64,000 nucleotides of DNA from Verrucomicrobiota bacterium (GCA_023391285.1 JAEWBF010000123.1:62001-126000), one strand, 5' to 3'. Shown: positions 8,106-19,825, numbered from the stretch's first letter. Notes: generated from the sequence alone by a model not told the origin. Numbers and translations are program-made.

Positions 8106-9602
8106 GTGATAGGCCGCGTCGCCGACCTCTTCCGCCTCGCCTGGGGCCTGCTCTACTGGAACACCCGCAAATCCTGGTTCCAGCTTCGTCGCGGCCGCTC
8201 GCCTTGCCCCTGCCAAAGCCCCAGCGATTCCGGTCGCGCTTACGAAACCGCGTGCGACGCCTGCCTTTCCTGGGATCAACCCGCGCGCTTCCGCCGCGTC
8301 TGCCCGCTCCTCGTCCAAACCCCCGACGGCCTTCGCTGCTCCGCCGACACCCCGCAGGTCCGCCCTTTCTGGGGTCGTGCCTTCGCCATTTACGGCGGCA
8401 CCGCGCTTTCCCTCTACCTCGCCGGCGCGATCGCGATTTTCGCTTTTCTTCGCTCCGTCGGCTACCCGATCAACATCGGCCATCTCGTCTGGCCCGGAAA
8501 ATGGCACCGCGTCATGGAGGTCCGCGGCTGGTTCTTCATGGAACGCGCCCATCGCGCCTTCGCCCTCGGTCGCACGTCCGAAGGCATGCTCTACCTCTCC
8601 AACGCCTACGAATTCGACCCCAACAGCTTCGAAATCGCCTTCACCCTCGCCCAAAAACTCCAGTTCGGCCAACCCGTCCGCTCCGACCAAATTTATCGTC
8701 GGCTCCTGGAATCCCACCCCGCCCAGCGACCCGCCATCAGTGAAGCGTGGTTTCGCGCCCTGCTCGCCCGCGGCGATTTCAGCACCATCGTCGAATTCGC
8801 GCCTCAACAGGTGGTGCACGACGAAGCTCGCGCCGGCGTGTGGCTGCGCGCGCTGATTTTCGCGTCCCGCCAACTCAACTCCGATACCGCCCTCCGCGAT
8901 CTCCTCGCCTCTCCCGCCCCCGCCGCCCAGCGCTGGCGCCCCGTTCTCGAAACCGAACTCCTCCTCCGCGAAAACCGCCGCGCCGACGCCCGCGCCGCCC
9001 TCAACCGCCCCTGGCCCGACGCCCCTCCTTTCGCCCTCTACTATCAGATCAGCGAACTCGCGGCGCTCGGCGAGGGCGTCGCCGCCACCGACTTCGTCGC
9101 GCAATACGCCGCCAAGCTCGACGATGTCGCCCGCGTCACCCTGCTACTCGACACCTACGCCCGCCTCGGCGCTGAACAATCCCGCCAGCGGCTCGTCTCC
9201 GTCCTGCTCGCCAATCGCCTCAACCCCAGCGTCGTCGGCCTTCTCGCCGCGCACCTCATCCGCCACCCCCACGCCGGAATCCTCGACCAGGTCTTCTCCA
9301 AATTTTCCCGCGAACAACTCGCGCTCGACGACGACACCCTCGACGCCTTCCTCGCCCTTTACTGCGCCGCCGGCGTCGCGCGCGACAACGCCAAGATGCA
9401 CCGCATCGCCTCCTTCCTCGCGCAGCACGGCGACGGCAGCAAATTCACCCTCGGCCTCGCCAGCGCCTTCTTCCGCGGCGACACGCCGCTCACGCGCGTT
9501 TCGGCAATCCTTCCCGCCTTGCCCGTTCCCCTCGAGGTGAACTACGCCCTGCTCGAACGTTTCCCCGGACCACGCGTTCAACTCCCCGGCCGCGCGCCAT
9601 GA
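8106..9602 (+). CDS. Cys-rich membrane protein with helical repeat region, exosortase-linked
   Basis: 498-residue protein starting with GTG. Residues ~28-90 hold a cysteine cluster ('PCPCQSP', 'CDACLSW', 'VCPLL', 'RCSAD') that looks like a zinc-binding fold. One clear membrane segment follows (residues ~98-118, 'ALSLYLAGAIAIFAFLRSV'). The remaining ~350 residues are alpha-helical with TPR-like periodicity ('AHRAFALGRTSEGMLYLSNAYEFDPNS'). No named family recognised. Its stop overlaps the exosortase start by ATGA, so the two are translationally coupled and it is probably a dedicated partner of the exosortase. Confidence 0.72.
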   Translation: MIGRVADLFRLAWGLLYWNTRKSWFQLRRGRSPCPCQSPSDSGRAYETACDACLSWDQPARFRRVCPLLVQTPDGLRCSADTPQVRPFWGRAFAIYGGTALSLYLAGAIAIFAFLRSVGYPINIGHLVWPGKWHRVMEVRGWFFMERAHRAFALGRTSEGMLYLSNAYEFDPNSFEIAFTLAQKLQFGQPVRSDQIYRRLLESHPAQRPAISEAWFRALLARGDFSTIVEFAPQQVVHDEARAGVWLRALIFASRQLNSDTALRDLLASPAPAAQRWRPVLETELLLRENRRADARAALNRPWPDAPPFALYYQISELAALGEGVAATDFVAQYAAKLDDVARVTLLLDTYARLGAEQSRQRLVSVLLANRLNPSVVGLLAAHLIRHPHAGILDQVFSKFSREQLALDDDTLDAFLALYCAAGVARDNAKMHRIASFLAQHGDGSKFTLGLASAFFRGDTPLTRVSAILPALPVPLEVNYALLERFPGPRVQLPGRAP

Positions 9603-11254
9603 GCTCCCCCGGCGTCGATCCCGTCGCCTCTCTGCCTGCGACGTCCACTTCCCCAAGCTTCGCGTTCGCATCCCTCGGATCGCTGCCTTGGCTCGCGCGC
9701 TTCAACCTCGCCGCCGCCGCGTTCTGCGTCCTCGCCACGATCGTCATCCTGTTTCCGCACTGGCGCGAAAATCCCGACCTTTCCCACGGCTATCTCACCC
9801 CGCTCATTTTCATTCTGCTCCTTCGCGAAGCCCGCTCCGGCACTCCGCGCTGGCCCCCACCTTCTGCGCCGCTCCAACTTTCCGCCTTCGCGCTTTTCGG
9901 CCTCGGCCTCCTCGCCCTCGCCGCCGGCGGACTCTACGCCGCCGTCGTCAACTGGTCTCACGAACTCGTCGCGGCCTCGCTCACCTTCGCAACCACGCTC
10001 CTGCTCGGATCCGTTCTCGTGATCTTCGCGAGCGCTTCGATCCGCCTCATCCCTTTCAACTGGCCCGCCCTCGTCGCGCTTCTCGTCTGGCTTCTCAGCG
10101 CACCGATGCCGCCCGGCACCTACACGCGTCTCACCATCGGACTCCAACTCTGGGTCACCGAAAACGTCCTCCGCTCGCTCCACCTCCTCGGCATCGCCGC
10201 CACGCGTCACGGTAACATCATCGATCTCGCCACCACGTCCGTCGGCGTCGAGGACGCCTGCAGCGGCGTGCGCAGCCTGGTCTCGTGCGTCTTCGCCGGT
10301 CTTGTGTTTTCGGCGATGCTCGTCCGCGCTCCTTGGGCTCGCGCCACCCTCATCGTCCTCGCGGGCCCACTCGCGATCGCGATGAATTTCATCCGCTCGC
10401 TCCTTCTCACCCTGCTCGCTAACGCCGGCATCGACATCGCCGGCACCTGGCACGACGTCACCGGCTTCGCCGTGCTCGCCGTCACCGCCGCCTGTCTCGC
10501 CGCACTCGCCACCCTCCTCGATCGCCTCTCCGCTCCACCCGCGCCTCCGTCCTCCACCTCTTCTCCCTTTCCGGTTTCACCCGCGTTTTCGGTTTTCCAA
10601 AAGCCGCTCGCATTCGGCTTCGTTCTCGTGGTCGCACTCGTCGCCTTCTTCTACGTCAACACCCGTCCTTCCGAACGCCTCCACGAGCCTATCCCCGATC
10701 TCGCCGCCATCCTGCCCGAGTCGCTTCCCGGCTGGCGCGTCGATACCTCTCGCGACCTCTATCAATTCAGCGACACGCTCCGCACCGAACACCTCGCCCA
10801 ACGCACTTACGTCCGCCCCGCCGCCGACGGTGTCGATCAGATCACCATCTATCTCGCCTATTGGCGCCCCGGCCAGGCTCCCGTAAGCCTCGTCGCCTCG
10901 CACACCCCCGACGCCTGCTGGCCCGGCAGCGGCTGGACCGCGTTGCCTGCGGCGAACACGCGCGAAACCCTTCCCTTGCCGTCGCGCTCGCTCGCTCCCG
11001 CCGAGTCGCGCTTTTTCAAGAACGGACAATTCCCTCAGCACGTCTGGTTCTGGCATCTCCACGACGGCCGCCCGATCCGTTACAACGACCCTTACTCCCC
11101 CACCGAACTCCTCAACATCGCCCTGCGCTACGGTTTCACGCAGGATGGCGATCAACTCTTTGTCCGCGTTTCCAGCAATCGTCCTTGGTCCACGCTCGCC
11201 GACGAACCGCTTCTCACCGAAGTTTTTTCCCGCCTCCAACCGCTCGGCCTTTAA
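9599..11254 (+). CDS. exosortase fused to EpsI-type domain
   Basis: 551-residue protein. Residues ~35-310 form a multi-pass exosortase, the membrane cysteine protease/transpeptidase that sorts PEP-CTERM-type surface proteins. The catalytic triad is visible: Cys221 in 'VEDACSGVRS', Arg266 in 'MNFIRSLL' and His285 in 'GTWHDVTG'. After one more membrane segment (~334-350), residues ~365-545 are an EpsI domain ('LPGWRVDTSRDLYQF', 'ITIYLAYWRPGQ', 'HTPDACWPGSGW', 'VWFWHLHDGRP'). In many genomes these are separate genes. No PEP-CTERM-like tail is found on any exported protein in the window. Two tiny membrane-protein genes follow. Confidence 0.9.
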   Translation: MSSPGVDPVASLPATSTSPSFAFASLGSLPWLARFNLAAAAFCVLATIVILFPHWRENPDLSHGYLTPLIFILLLREARSGTPRWPPPSAPLQLSAFALFGLGLLALAAGGLYAAVVNWSHELVAASLTFATTLLLGSVLVIFASASIRLIPFNWPALVALLVWLLSAPMPPGTYTRLTIGLQLWVTENVLRSLHLLGIAATRHGNIIDLATTSVGVEDACSGVRSLVSCVFAGLVFSAMLVRAPWARATLIVLAGPLAIAMNFIRSLLLTLLANAGIDIAGTWHDVTGFAVLAVTAACLAALATLLDRLSAPPAPPSSTSSPFPVSPAFSVFQKPLAFGFVLVVALVAFFYVNTRPSERLHEPIPDLAAILPESLPGWRVDTSRDLYQFSDTLRTEHLAQRTYVRPAADGVDQITIYLAYWRPGQAPVSLVASHTPDACWPGSGWTALPAANTRETLPLPSRSLAPAESRFFKNGQFPQHVWFWHLHDGRPIRYNDPYSPTELLNIALRYGFTQDGDQLFVRVSSNRPWSTLADEPLLTEVFSRLQPLGL

Positions 11255-11257
11255 CCC

Positions 11258-11350
11258 ATGCCTCTGCCGATCACGAAACTCGAAGCCCGTATCCTCGCGA
11301 TTCTCGCCGGCGTGATCATCCTCGGCCTGATCGGCATGGCCGTGCTCTGA
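11258..11350 (+). CDS. 30-residue single-span membrane peptide
   Basis: Short open frame starting three bases after the exosortase stop. The peptide begins 'MPLPITKLEARILAILA' and then is almost entirely hydrophobic with glycines to the end, which fits one membrane helix with a cytoplasmic basic/acidic collar. Position in the exosortase operon and codon use like its neighbours support translation. No family recognised; it could be a chance frame. Confidence 0.42.
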   Translation: MPLPITKLEARILAILAGVIILGLIGMAVL

Positions 11351-11364
11351 TTCGCCTTCTCGCG

Positions 11365-11640
11365 ATGTCCAACTCGTCTCCGCTCTCCGATCGTTCCTCG
11401 TCGCGACGTCCCGCCGCCCTGATCCCTTGGACTTTCGTTGCGCTGCTCATCATCGTTTGCGCCTGGCTCGTGCAACTCTGCCTCGCCCTCCGCGCCGAAA
11501 ACATCCTCCTCCGCCAGCAACAAGCGCTCACCGACATCGAGCTGCGCAGCACGCAACAACACCTCGAAGCCGAGCGCATCCTCAACCGCCACTCCGCCGC
11601 CTCAAAAAGCGCCGACAACGCCTCATCCCCCACCCCGTAG
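11365..11640 (+). CDS. small membrane protein with coiled coil, exosortase-linked
   Basis: 91-residue protein: Ser/Arg-rich N-terminus, one membrane segment (residues ~19-40, 'IPWTFVALLIIVCAWLVQLCL') and an amphipathic coiled-coil segment ('AENILLRQQQALTDIELRSTQQHLE'). It follows the 30-residue peptide by 14 bases and ends the exosortase operon. No known family. By layout it could be an accessory of the sorting machinery, but this is inference. Confidence 0.55.
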   Translation: MSNSSPLSDRSSSRRPAALIPWTFVALLIIVCAWLVQLCLALRAENILLRQQQALTDIELRSTQQHLEAERILNRHSAASKSADNASSPTP

Positions 11641-11683
11641 CCGTCCGCTCGCGGGCGCTCCTCCCCGCCGCGCCGCGCCGGAA

Positions 11684-11720
11684 AAACACAAAAAAAGAGC
11701 GCCGGCCCCCGCCGGCGCTC
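11684..11720 (-). terminator. rho-independent terminator of the universal stress protein gene
   Basis: Perfect 10-bp stem GAGCGCCGGC / GCCGGCGCTC with a 4-base loop (11697-11720). Read on the minus strand it is followed by seven T (11690-11696 are A on the plus strand) and further T-rich sequence. It lies 33 bases beyond the minus-strand uspA stop, so it ends uspA; the stem may also slow transcripts coming from the exosortase operon. Confidence 0.88.
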
Positions 11721-11753
11721 CCACACACATTTCCCTTTCCACTAACCAATTCG

Positions 11754-12218
11754 TTATCGGGCCTTCCGCCCTCGTTCTTTCTTCTTCTGCGCCGGCACAA
11801 TGACCACCGGGCAGGGTGACTTCAGCAGGACGCCGTGCGTCGTGCTGCCCACCAGCAGATCGTAGAAGGCCGTGTGACCATGTGATCCCATCACGATGTA
11901 GTCCGCCCCGACTTTCTCCGCCTGCTTCAAGATATTTGGCACCGGCGCACCCGTAAACTGCAGGGTGTCCGCCTCGATGCCTTCGGCCGTGAGCCGCTCC
12001 TGCAGCCGCATCAACTGCTTCGCTGCCGTCTTCTCTCCGACCGCCACAATCTCGCTGATGTTTTCAAGGAACGGGCCATACTCGCTCGTGATCACGGGCG
12101 GTTGCAGCACATTCAAAAGAACCACTTTCGCTTTCAGCGCCTTCGCCAACCCTGTCGCTTGCTCCAACACGGAATCGGAGATTCCGCTGAAATCGACCGG
12201 CGCTAGGATCGTTTTCAT
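11754..12218 (-). CDS. universal stress protein UspA family
   Basis: 154-residue single Usp domain. The N-terminal strand 'MKTILAPVDFSG' and the C-terminal nucleotide loop 'GSHGHTAFYDLLVGSTTHGVL' (G-2x-G-9x-G-S/T) point to the ATP-binding branch of the family. It ends 'CPVVIVPAQKKK' with an unusual basic tail. ATG at 12218. Single-gene unit with its own terminator; convergent with the exosortase operon and divergent from the aminopeptidase gene. Confidence 0.92.
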   Translation of the reverse strand: MKTILAPVDFSGISDSVLEQATGLAKALKAKVVLLNVLQPPVITSEYGPFLENISEIVAVGEKTAAKQLMRLQERLTAEGIEADTLQFTGAPVPNILKQAEKVGADYIVMGSHGHTAFYDLLVGSTTHGVLLKSPCPVVIVPAQKKKERGRKAR

Positions 12219-12304
12219 GAGCAGAGTATGTCAGAGATTCTCCGATCGCGCTGCGCGCCGATTGGCCAGAACACCGCGGATTTTGGCAGGATCATCCACG
12301 CCCG

Positions 12305-12336
12305 AATCGAAAATCGAAAATCCCAAATCGAAAATC
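12305..12336. repeat. AAATCGAAAATC phrase repeat
   Basis: Three near-direct copies of a phrase (GAATCGAAAATCGAAAATC, then CCCAAATCGAAAATCG) in the gap just before the aminopeptidase start. The tract is far more A-rich than its surroundings. Comparable phrases giving 'IENRKSKIE' in translation occur as spurious protein segments in other genomes (from memory). Confidence 0.6.
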
Positions 12337-12343
12337 GCTCCTC

Positions 12344-13627
12344 ATGCATGACTTTCTCGCCTCCCGCCGCTCCCGCGTCGCCACCGCCCTCACGCCCGTG
12401 CTCGGCGACGCCCTTCTTCTCGTCGGCGCCGGCGAGCCCATTCCCCTCCCCGAAAACACCGACCAAACGTATCCGTTTTTCTCGCACGCCGAATATTTCT
12501 ATCTCGCCGCTCACGAATGCCCCGGCGGCATCATCGCCTTCGATCCCCTCGATGACCCCGCCCTGGGCTGGATCTCCTTCGTGCCGGACATCACCGAAGG
12601 CGAACGCGTGTGGGAAGGCCGCGAACAACTCCCCGGCAAATCGCTCTCGCTCCTCGCACCCTGGCTCGCCCAACGCCGCGACCGCCCCGTCGCCAATCTC
12701 GGCGCTCCACTCTCTTTCATTCGCACCGACGAAACGCTCAACCTGTCCCTCCGCGAGCACTTGAAACACGCGCGCCGCCCCAAAGACGCCCACGAGCTTT
12801 CTCTTCTCCGCCGCTCCGCCGCCGCGACCGCCGCCGGCTACGAATCGCTGCGCCCCCACTTGCGCCCCGGCGTAACCGAACGAGCACTACAAATCGAACT
12901 CGAAGCCGGCTTCTTCCGCGCCGGCGCCACGCACACCGGCTACCACTCCATCGTGGGCATCGGTTCCAACGCCGCCGTCCTCCATTTTTCACCGACCTCC
13001 CGCGCCGCGCGCGACGGCGATTTCGTCCTTATCGACGCCGGCGCCAGCATCGATCGCTACGTCACCGACGTCACCCGCACCTTCGTCGTCGGCACGCCCA
13101 GCGCATTCCAACGCGACCTCTACCAAATCGTTCTCGCCGCCGAAGAACGCGCCATCGCGCGCTGCGTCCCCGGCGCCGAGTGGACCTCCCTTCATCTCGC
13201 CACCGCCGTCGAACTCACCGCCGGCCTCGTCGACGTCGGCCTTCTCCGCGGCGCCCCCGAATCGCTCGTCGAACAGGAAGCGCACACGCTCTTCTTCCCG
13301 CACGGCATCGGCCACATGGTTGGGCTCGGCGTGCGCGACGCCAGCGGTGTCGCCCCCGGCCGCACCAAGGATCCGCGTCCGTCGCTCCGCACACTCCGCA
13401 TGGATCTTCCGCTCGCCGCAGGCTACGTCGTCACCATCGAACCCGGCCTCTACTTCATCCCGCCGCTGCTCAACGACCCGCAACGCCGCGATCGCTTTCG
13501 CGACACCGTCAATTGGCCCCTTGTCGATCAACACCTCCACCTCGGCGGCATCCGCATCGAAGACAATCTCCTCATCACCGACTCCGCTCCCGAAAACCTC
13601 ACCGCCTCGATCCCAAAATCGCTCTAG
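12344..13627 (+). CDS. pepP: Xaa-Pro aminopeptidase (M24B)
   Basis: 427-residue metallopeptidase that removes N-terminal residues before proline. Residues ~1-135 are the AMP_N domain ('EPIPLPENTDQTYPFF'), and residues ~155-420 the pita-bread M24 domain. All five metal ligands are seen: Asp231 and Asp242 ('DAGASIDRYVTDVTRTF'), His324 ('HGIGHMVGLGVRD'), Glu366 ('TIEPGLYF') and Glu406 ('RIEDNLLIT'). ATG at 12344 gives the usual family length. The reading frame before it contains only the AAATCGAAAATC repeat. Confidence 0.92.
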   Translation: MHDFLASRRSRVATALTPVLGDALLLVGAGEPIPLPENTDQTYPFFSHAEYFYLAAHECPGGIIAFDPLDDPALGWISFVPDITEGERVWEGREQLPGKSLSLLAPWLAQRRDRPVANLGAPLSFIRTDETLNLSLREHLKHARRPKDAHELSLLRRSAAATAAGYESLRPHLRPGVTERALQIELEAGFFRAGATHTGYHSIVGIGSNAAVLHFSPTSRAARDGDFVLIDAGASIDRYVTDVTRTFVVGTPSAFQRDLYQIVLAAEERAIARCVPGAEWTSLHLATAVELTAGLVDVGLLRGAPESLVEQEAHTLFFPHGIGHMVGLGVRDASGVAPGRTKDPRPSLRTLRMDLPLAAGYVVTIEPGLYFIPPLLNDPQRRDRFRDTVNWPLVDQHLHLGGIRIEDNLLITDSAPENLTASIPKSL

Positions 13628-13774
13628 CCCGCCGGCCTCGCCTCTTGCTCGTGCTCGCGCTCGAAAACCCACGATCACGATCAAAAGCACGAACCCGCCC
13701 CCGCCCTCCCCTGAAACTTTCCCATGGACAACCGGTCCGCTTCCGAATCACGTTTCCGCTTTCCCTTTCCTGCC

Positions 13775-14020
13775 ATGGCCCAGACTCCGACCACCGAAAA
13801 GCTCGTCTCACCCGTCAGCCTGATCGTCGACGCGATCCTCTGCCTCGGCTTCTTCGCCTACATGTTCTATCTGCTGCGCTCGCACGTTCCCTCGAACGAC
13901 GCCTCGATGATCGCCCTCTGGGCCGGCCTCGGCAGCGCCTGCATGACCGGGGTCTTCTGGCTCGCCGTGCAAATGTTTCGCGTCGTGTTCCGCTTCCAGC
14001 GGCAATCCCGCCGCCGCTGA
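13775..14020 (+). CDS. small two-span membrane protein
   Basis: 81-residue protein with two hydrophobic segments ('PVSLIVDAILCLGFFAYMFYLL' region and 'ALWAGLGSACMTGVFWLAVQMF') and a basic tail. Unknown family. ATG at 13775 is chosen because the 17 extra residues from an earlier ATG at 13724 are low-complexity. Followed by a terminator, so the unit ends here. Confidence 0.6.
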   Translation: MAQTPTTEKLVSPVSLIVDAILCLGFFAYMFYLLRSHVPSNDASMIALWAGLGSACMTGVFWLAVQMFRVVFRFQRQSRRR

Positions 14021-14041
14021 CCAAGCTTCGCCCCTCTTTTC

Positions 14042-14068
14042 GCGACTCCTCCGGGAGTCGCTTTTTTT
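14042..14068 (+). terminator. rho-independent terminator
   Basis: 8-bp stem GCGACTCC / GGAGTCGC with loop TCCG, followed by seven T. It lies 21 bases after the small membrane protein gene. Confidence 0.88.
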
Positions 14069-14119
14069 GTCTCTGCCACAAGCGCGGAATCATGGGCGAT
14101 TCCCTGATCCTCTGAGCGG

Positions 14120-14147
14120 TTGACAGTCCCTCCTGCGCAGCTATGCC
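14120..14147 (+). promoter_or_regulatory. candidate sigma-70 promoter of ppdK
   Basis: A perfect -35 box TTGACA at 14120-14125 and a weaker TATGCC at 14142-14147, spaced 16 bases apart and 59 bases before the ppdK start. The -10 box matches only the first three consensus bases, so this is a candidate only. Confidence 0.4.
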
Positions 14148-14206
14148 CTTGCCCTTTGCGCCCCGCGCAGAGCGTTCGTTTTTAACTCCGATCCATACCT
14201 CCATCC

Positions 14207-17017
<2,811 letters not shown>

Positions 17018-17042
17018 GTAGGTTGCGCGCTTGCCGCGCAAC
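17018..17042. repeat. GTAG-type palindrome, identical copy at 52413-52437
   Basis: GTAG then GTTGCGCG, loop CTTGC, arm CGCGCAAC. All 25 bases recur exactly at 52413-52437. This copy begins directly after the ppdK stop codon and precedes a separate true terminator. Confidence 0.8.
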
Positions 17043-17052
17043 ACAGCCTCTC

Positions 17053-17084
17053 AGCCCCGCGCCCAAAAAGCGCGGGGCTTTTTT
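17053..17084 (+). terminator. rho-independent terminator of ppdK
   Basis: 10-bp stem AGCCCCGCGC / GCGCGGGGCT with loop CCAAAAA, followed by a run of T. It lies 35 bases after the ppdK stop. Confidence 0.9.
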
Positions 17085-17165
17085 GTGCCGCCTTCCCGGT
17101 TGAGTTCACCCTTCCAAGTAGCGGGTTCGCCCCATAAAACTGTCTCCAACCAGTGTAATTCAGCC

Positions 17166-19729
17166 ATGTTACACCGACTTCGCCCCGCGTCCCAAGCATC
17201 GGCGATATCTGCCATTCTTCTGATCGCCGCGCATGCTTCTCCTTCCGCCGCTCAGGCTCAGCAGACGGACCCGTCGATCCGAACTTCCATGTATCGCCTG
17301 CGCTCACGGCCCCTCCCTCCCGCATCGCCATCGACCAGAAGGGCCGGGTAATCGCCGCCGGCGGCGACTTCATCCAGATCGTCAACGGACATCCCCAGCG
17401 CGGAATCGCCCGCTTCCTTGGCAATGGTCAACTCGACCTTTCATTCGATTGCGGAACCGGCTTCGACGCCGGCGGTGAAATCGCCGGCGTGCATGTCCAA
17501 ACCGATGGCCGCGTTGTGATCACCGGCAGGTTCTCTTCGTTTGCTGGCACGGCCCGTAATAGCGCGCTTCGCCTTCTCGAAAACGGCACCGTCGATCCAT
17601 CCTATGCCGCAGCTACAGACCCTGCAGTCATGTCCGCTCTGGACTCGCAAAACCGCCTCTACGTTTACGATGGCGTCCGCATCTCGCGGCTCACCGCAAC
17701 CGGGGCCCCAGACCCACATTTTTCCAGCTACACGGTGGACAACACCATCCTCGCCATGGTCGTCGATAGCCGGGACCAGCTGTTGTTCGTCGAGGAGAAA
17801 CACGTTAGCCGCCCGCTCGGCATCAAGAACTATATCACGACAGATGCATCGGCACGGATCTGCCGCCTGAGTGAAACAGGCGAGCTCGATCTCGCCAAAA
17901 CCTTCTGGTCGGAACTAGGCATGATCAGCTACGTGAATCATGTCGCACGGGTCGGTCTCGCCGCCGCCAAGAACGGCGCCTTCTACCTCGCCGTTTTCGT
18001 CGCTCACCAAAACCTCGGCACGATGATCGGGACCTACGGCCCCATCCGCAGATGGCACGCCAGCGGCGAGATCGATCAGAGCTTCTCGAGCCATCTCCAC
18101 GGAAACATCCTTTTCGATCCGAGCACCGAAAACCTCTACGTCTTTCAAGCGACACCCGCGTCGGAGTCGATCAGCGGTCCGCAAGTATTCAGCGAACCAC
18201 TACGCCTGCTGCCCGATGGTCGGGTGGATCCAACGTTCAACAGCGCGGGAATCTCCTTCGCTGCCGCCACCCCTTACACGGCGCCGCACATCAACGACGC
18301 GGCGCTGTTTCAGGACGGCACCCTCCTGATCGCGGGCAGAGGCACTCACATCACTTCCTCGGGGACCGAGATTCTATCTCTCACAAAATACATCTACCAT
18401 CCCGTTACACCCACCAAGCCCGTCATCGCAGAACCACCCGCCTCGATCTACGCGGTCTCTGGCACCGACGCGCGGCTTGAGGTGGTTGCTTCAGGCACGC
18501 CGCCGCTCCGTTACAGTTGGACACGAGGCAACCAGATCGTGTCCTCCGAAAACTACCTCTCACTCGGCAATGTCTCGGCTCGAGACGCAGGCGACTATAC
18601 TGTCACCGTCACCAACGCTCAGGGCTCCACCACCGCATCCATCGAGTTGGTCGTCGTTCCTCGCAATCCTGTGGTCCTCACCCAGCCCAAGCCTTCGGTC
18701 TTCAGAGGTGATCCGATTATTCTGGAGGCCTTCGTCACCGGTCTTTCGCCGCTCAGTTATCAATGGTTCAAAGACGGCGCTCCTCTCCCCGGTGCCCGCG
18801 CGCCCGTGCTCGCCCTTCCCCCGATGCCCGAAAGTGCAGGCGAATACGTTCTAGTCGCCGCAAACGACCACGGAACCGTCTCCACCGACACCATTCGGAT
18901 CGAGTGGCCAACCCTTCGACTGGCGGCGCTCTCTGCTCGCTGCGCCGTCGGGACCGGAGCGCAGACGTTGATCATGGGACTCGTCCTTCAGGGGCCCTCA
19001 GACAAGCAGATGCTGGTGCGAGGCATCGGCCCTGCCATTGCCCCACAGGTGACAACCGCTCTCCGCGATCCACGGCTGAAACTGTTTCGCCACGCTCCGT
19101 CCGCCGTCGCGCTGCACGCCGCGAATGAAAACTGGTCAGGCACCTCGGACATGTTGGAAACCTTCGCGCGCCTCGGGGCATCGCCGTTGGAAATCGGATC
19201 CCTCGATGCAGCCTTGTTCTCCGCGATGGAAGGCGGCGTCTATACCGCTCATGTCGAAAGCTCAAACGGCGAACCGGGCATCGTCCTGGCGGAAATCTAC
19301 GATACGGACCTCTCTCATCCTACCCGTCTCAAAGCGCTCTCGACTCGTGCGATCGCGGGCGCCGGTGAGGACACGCTGATCGCCGGTTTCGTTCTCGAGG
19401 GTGTCGGCGAGAAAAGAATCCTCGTCCGCGGACTCGGTCCCGCACTCGTTCAACGCGGAGTTTCTGAGTCACACGTGCTTAAAAATCCGATACTGAAGCT
19501 CTACAAGATGACGCGCGGTGCCTCCGCACTCATCGGCGAGAACGACGACTGGAACGGTGATCCGGCCCTTCAGGAAGCGTTCACTCTCGCCGGCGCTGGC
19601 GCGTTGGACCTCGCGAGCCGTGACGCCGCCCTCCTCATCACTCTCACCGCTGGCGTCTATACCGCGCATATAACGAATGCCGAAGATGCCACCGGCGTCG
19701 CTCTCATCGAGATCTTCGAGTTGCAATAA
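17166..19729 (+). pseudogene. exported delta-60-repeat/Ig protein with apparent 1-base frameshift
   Basis: The signal peptide ('MLHRLRPASQASAISAILL', cleavage after AQA) is read from ATG 17166, but the body of the protein is one frame off. The body frame is open from 17159 and gives 'VDPNFHVSPAL', 'RIAIDQKGRVIAAGGDF', 'GVHVQTDGRVVITGRF' (delta-60 repeat propeller). The switch must fall near 17250-17280 and fits loss of one base. Downstream are two Ig-like domains (~18415-18660 and ~18665-18910) and two copies of a ~130-residue C-terminal repeat ('GTGAQTLIMGLVLQG..LVRGIGPA', 'GAGEDTLIAGFVLEG..LVRGLGPA') common in verrucomicrobial surface proteins. Codon use is less C-ending than in neighbours. 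No slippery heptamer is seen. It is either a recent pseudogene or a sequencing error. Confidence 0.7.
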
Positions 19730-19774
19730 TCGCCTCCTTCCCTGTCCGCGACTCGCCGCGCTCAGCCCCCCTTT

Positions 19775-19814
19775 ATTCGTGTGCATTCGTGTGCATTCGT
19801 GTCCATTCGTGGTT
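19775..19814. repeat. ATTCGTGTNC decamer array (4 units)
   Basis: Four tandem 10-base units ATTCGTGTGC, ATTCGTGTGC, ATTCGTGTCC, ATTCGTGG, followed by TTCCC. It ends 11 bases before the start of the TlpA-like gene. Related arrays are at 43894-43924 and 49538-49571. Confidence 0.75.
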
Positions 19815-19825
19815 CCCTTCTTCCC

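Noticed and set aside
8069..8743. 224-residue Arg/Pro-rich frame over the Cys-rich membrane gene
   Set aside because: Alternative frame of a C-ending GC-rich gene; its composition (Arg, Pro, His) is typical of shifted frames.
17240..17285. Programmed -1 ribosomal frameshift in the delta-60 protein gene
   Set aside because: No X-XXY-YYZ slippery heptamer or following stable hairpin is visible at the switch; a 1-base deletion is the simpler explanation.
19775..19814. CRISPR-like direct repeats
   Set aside because: 10-base tandem units without spacers.
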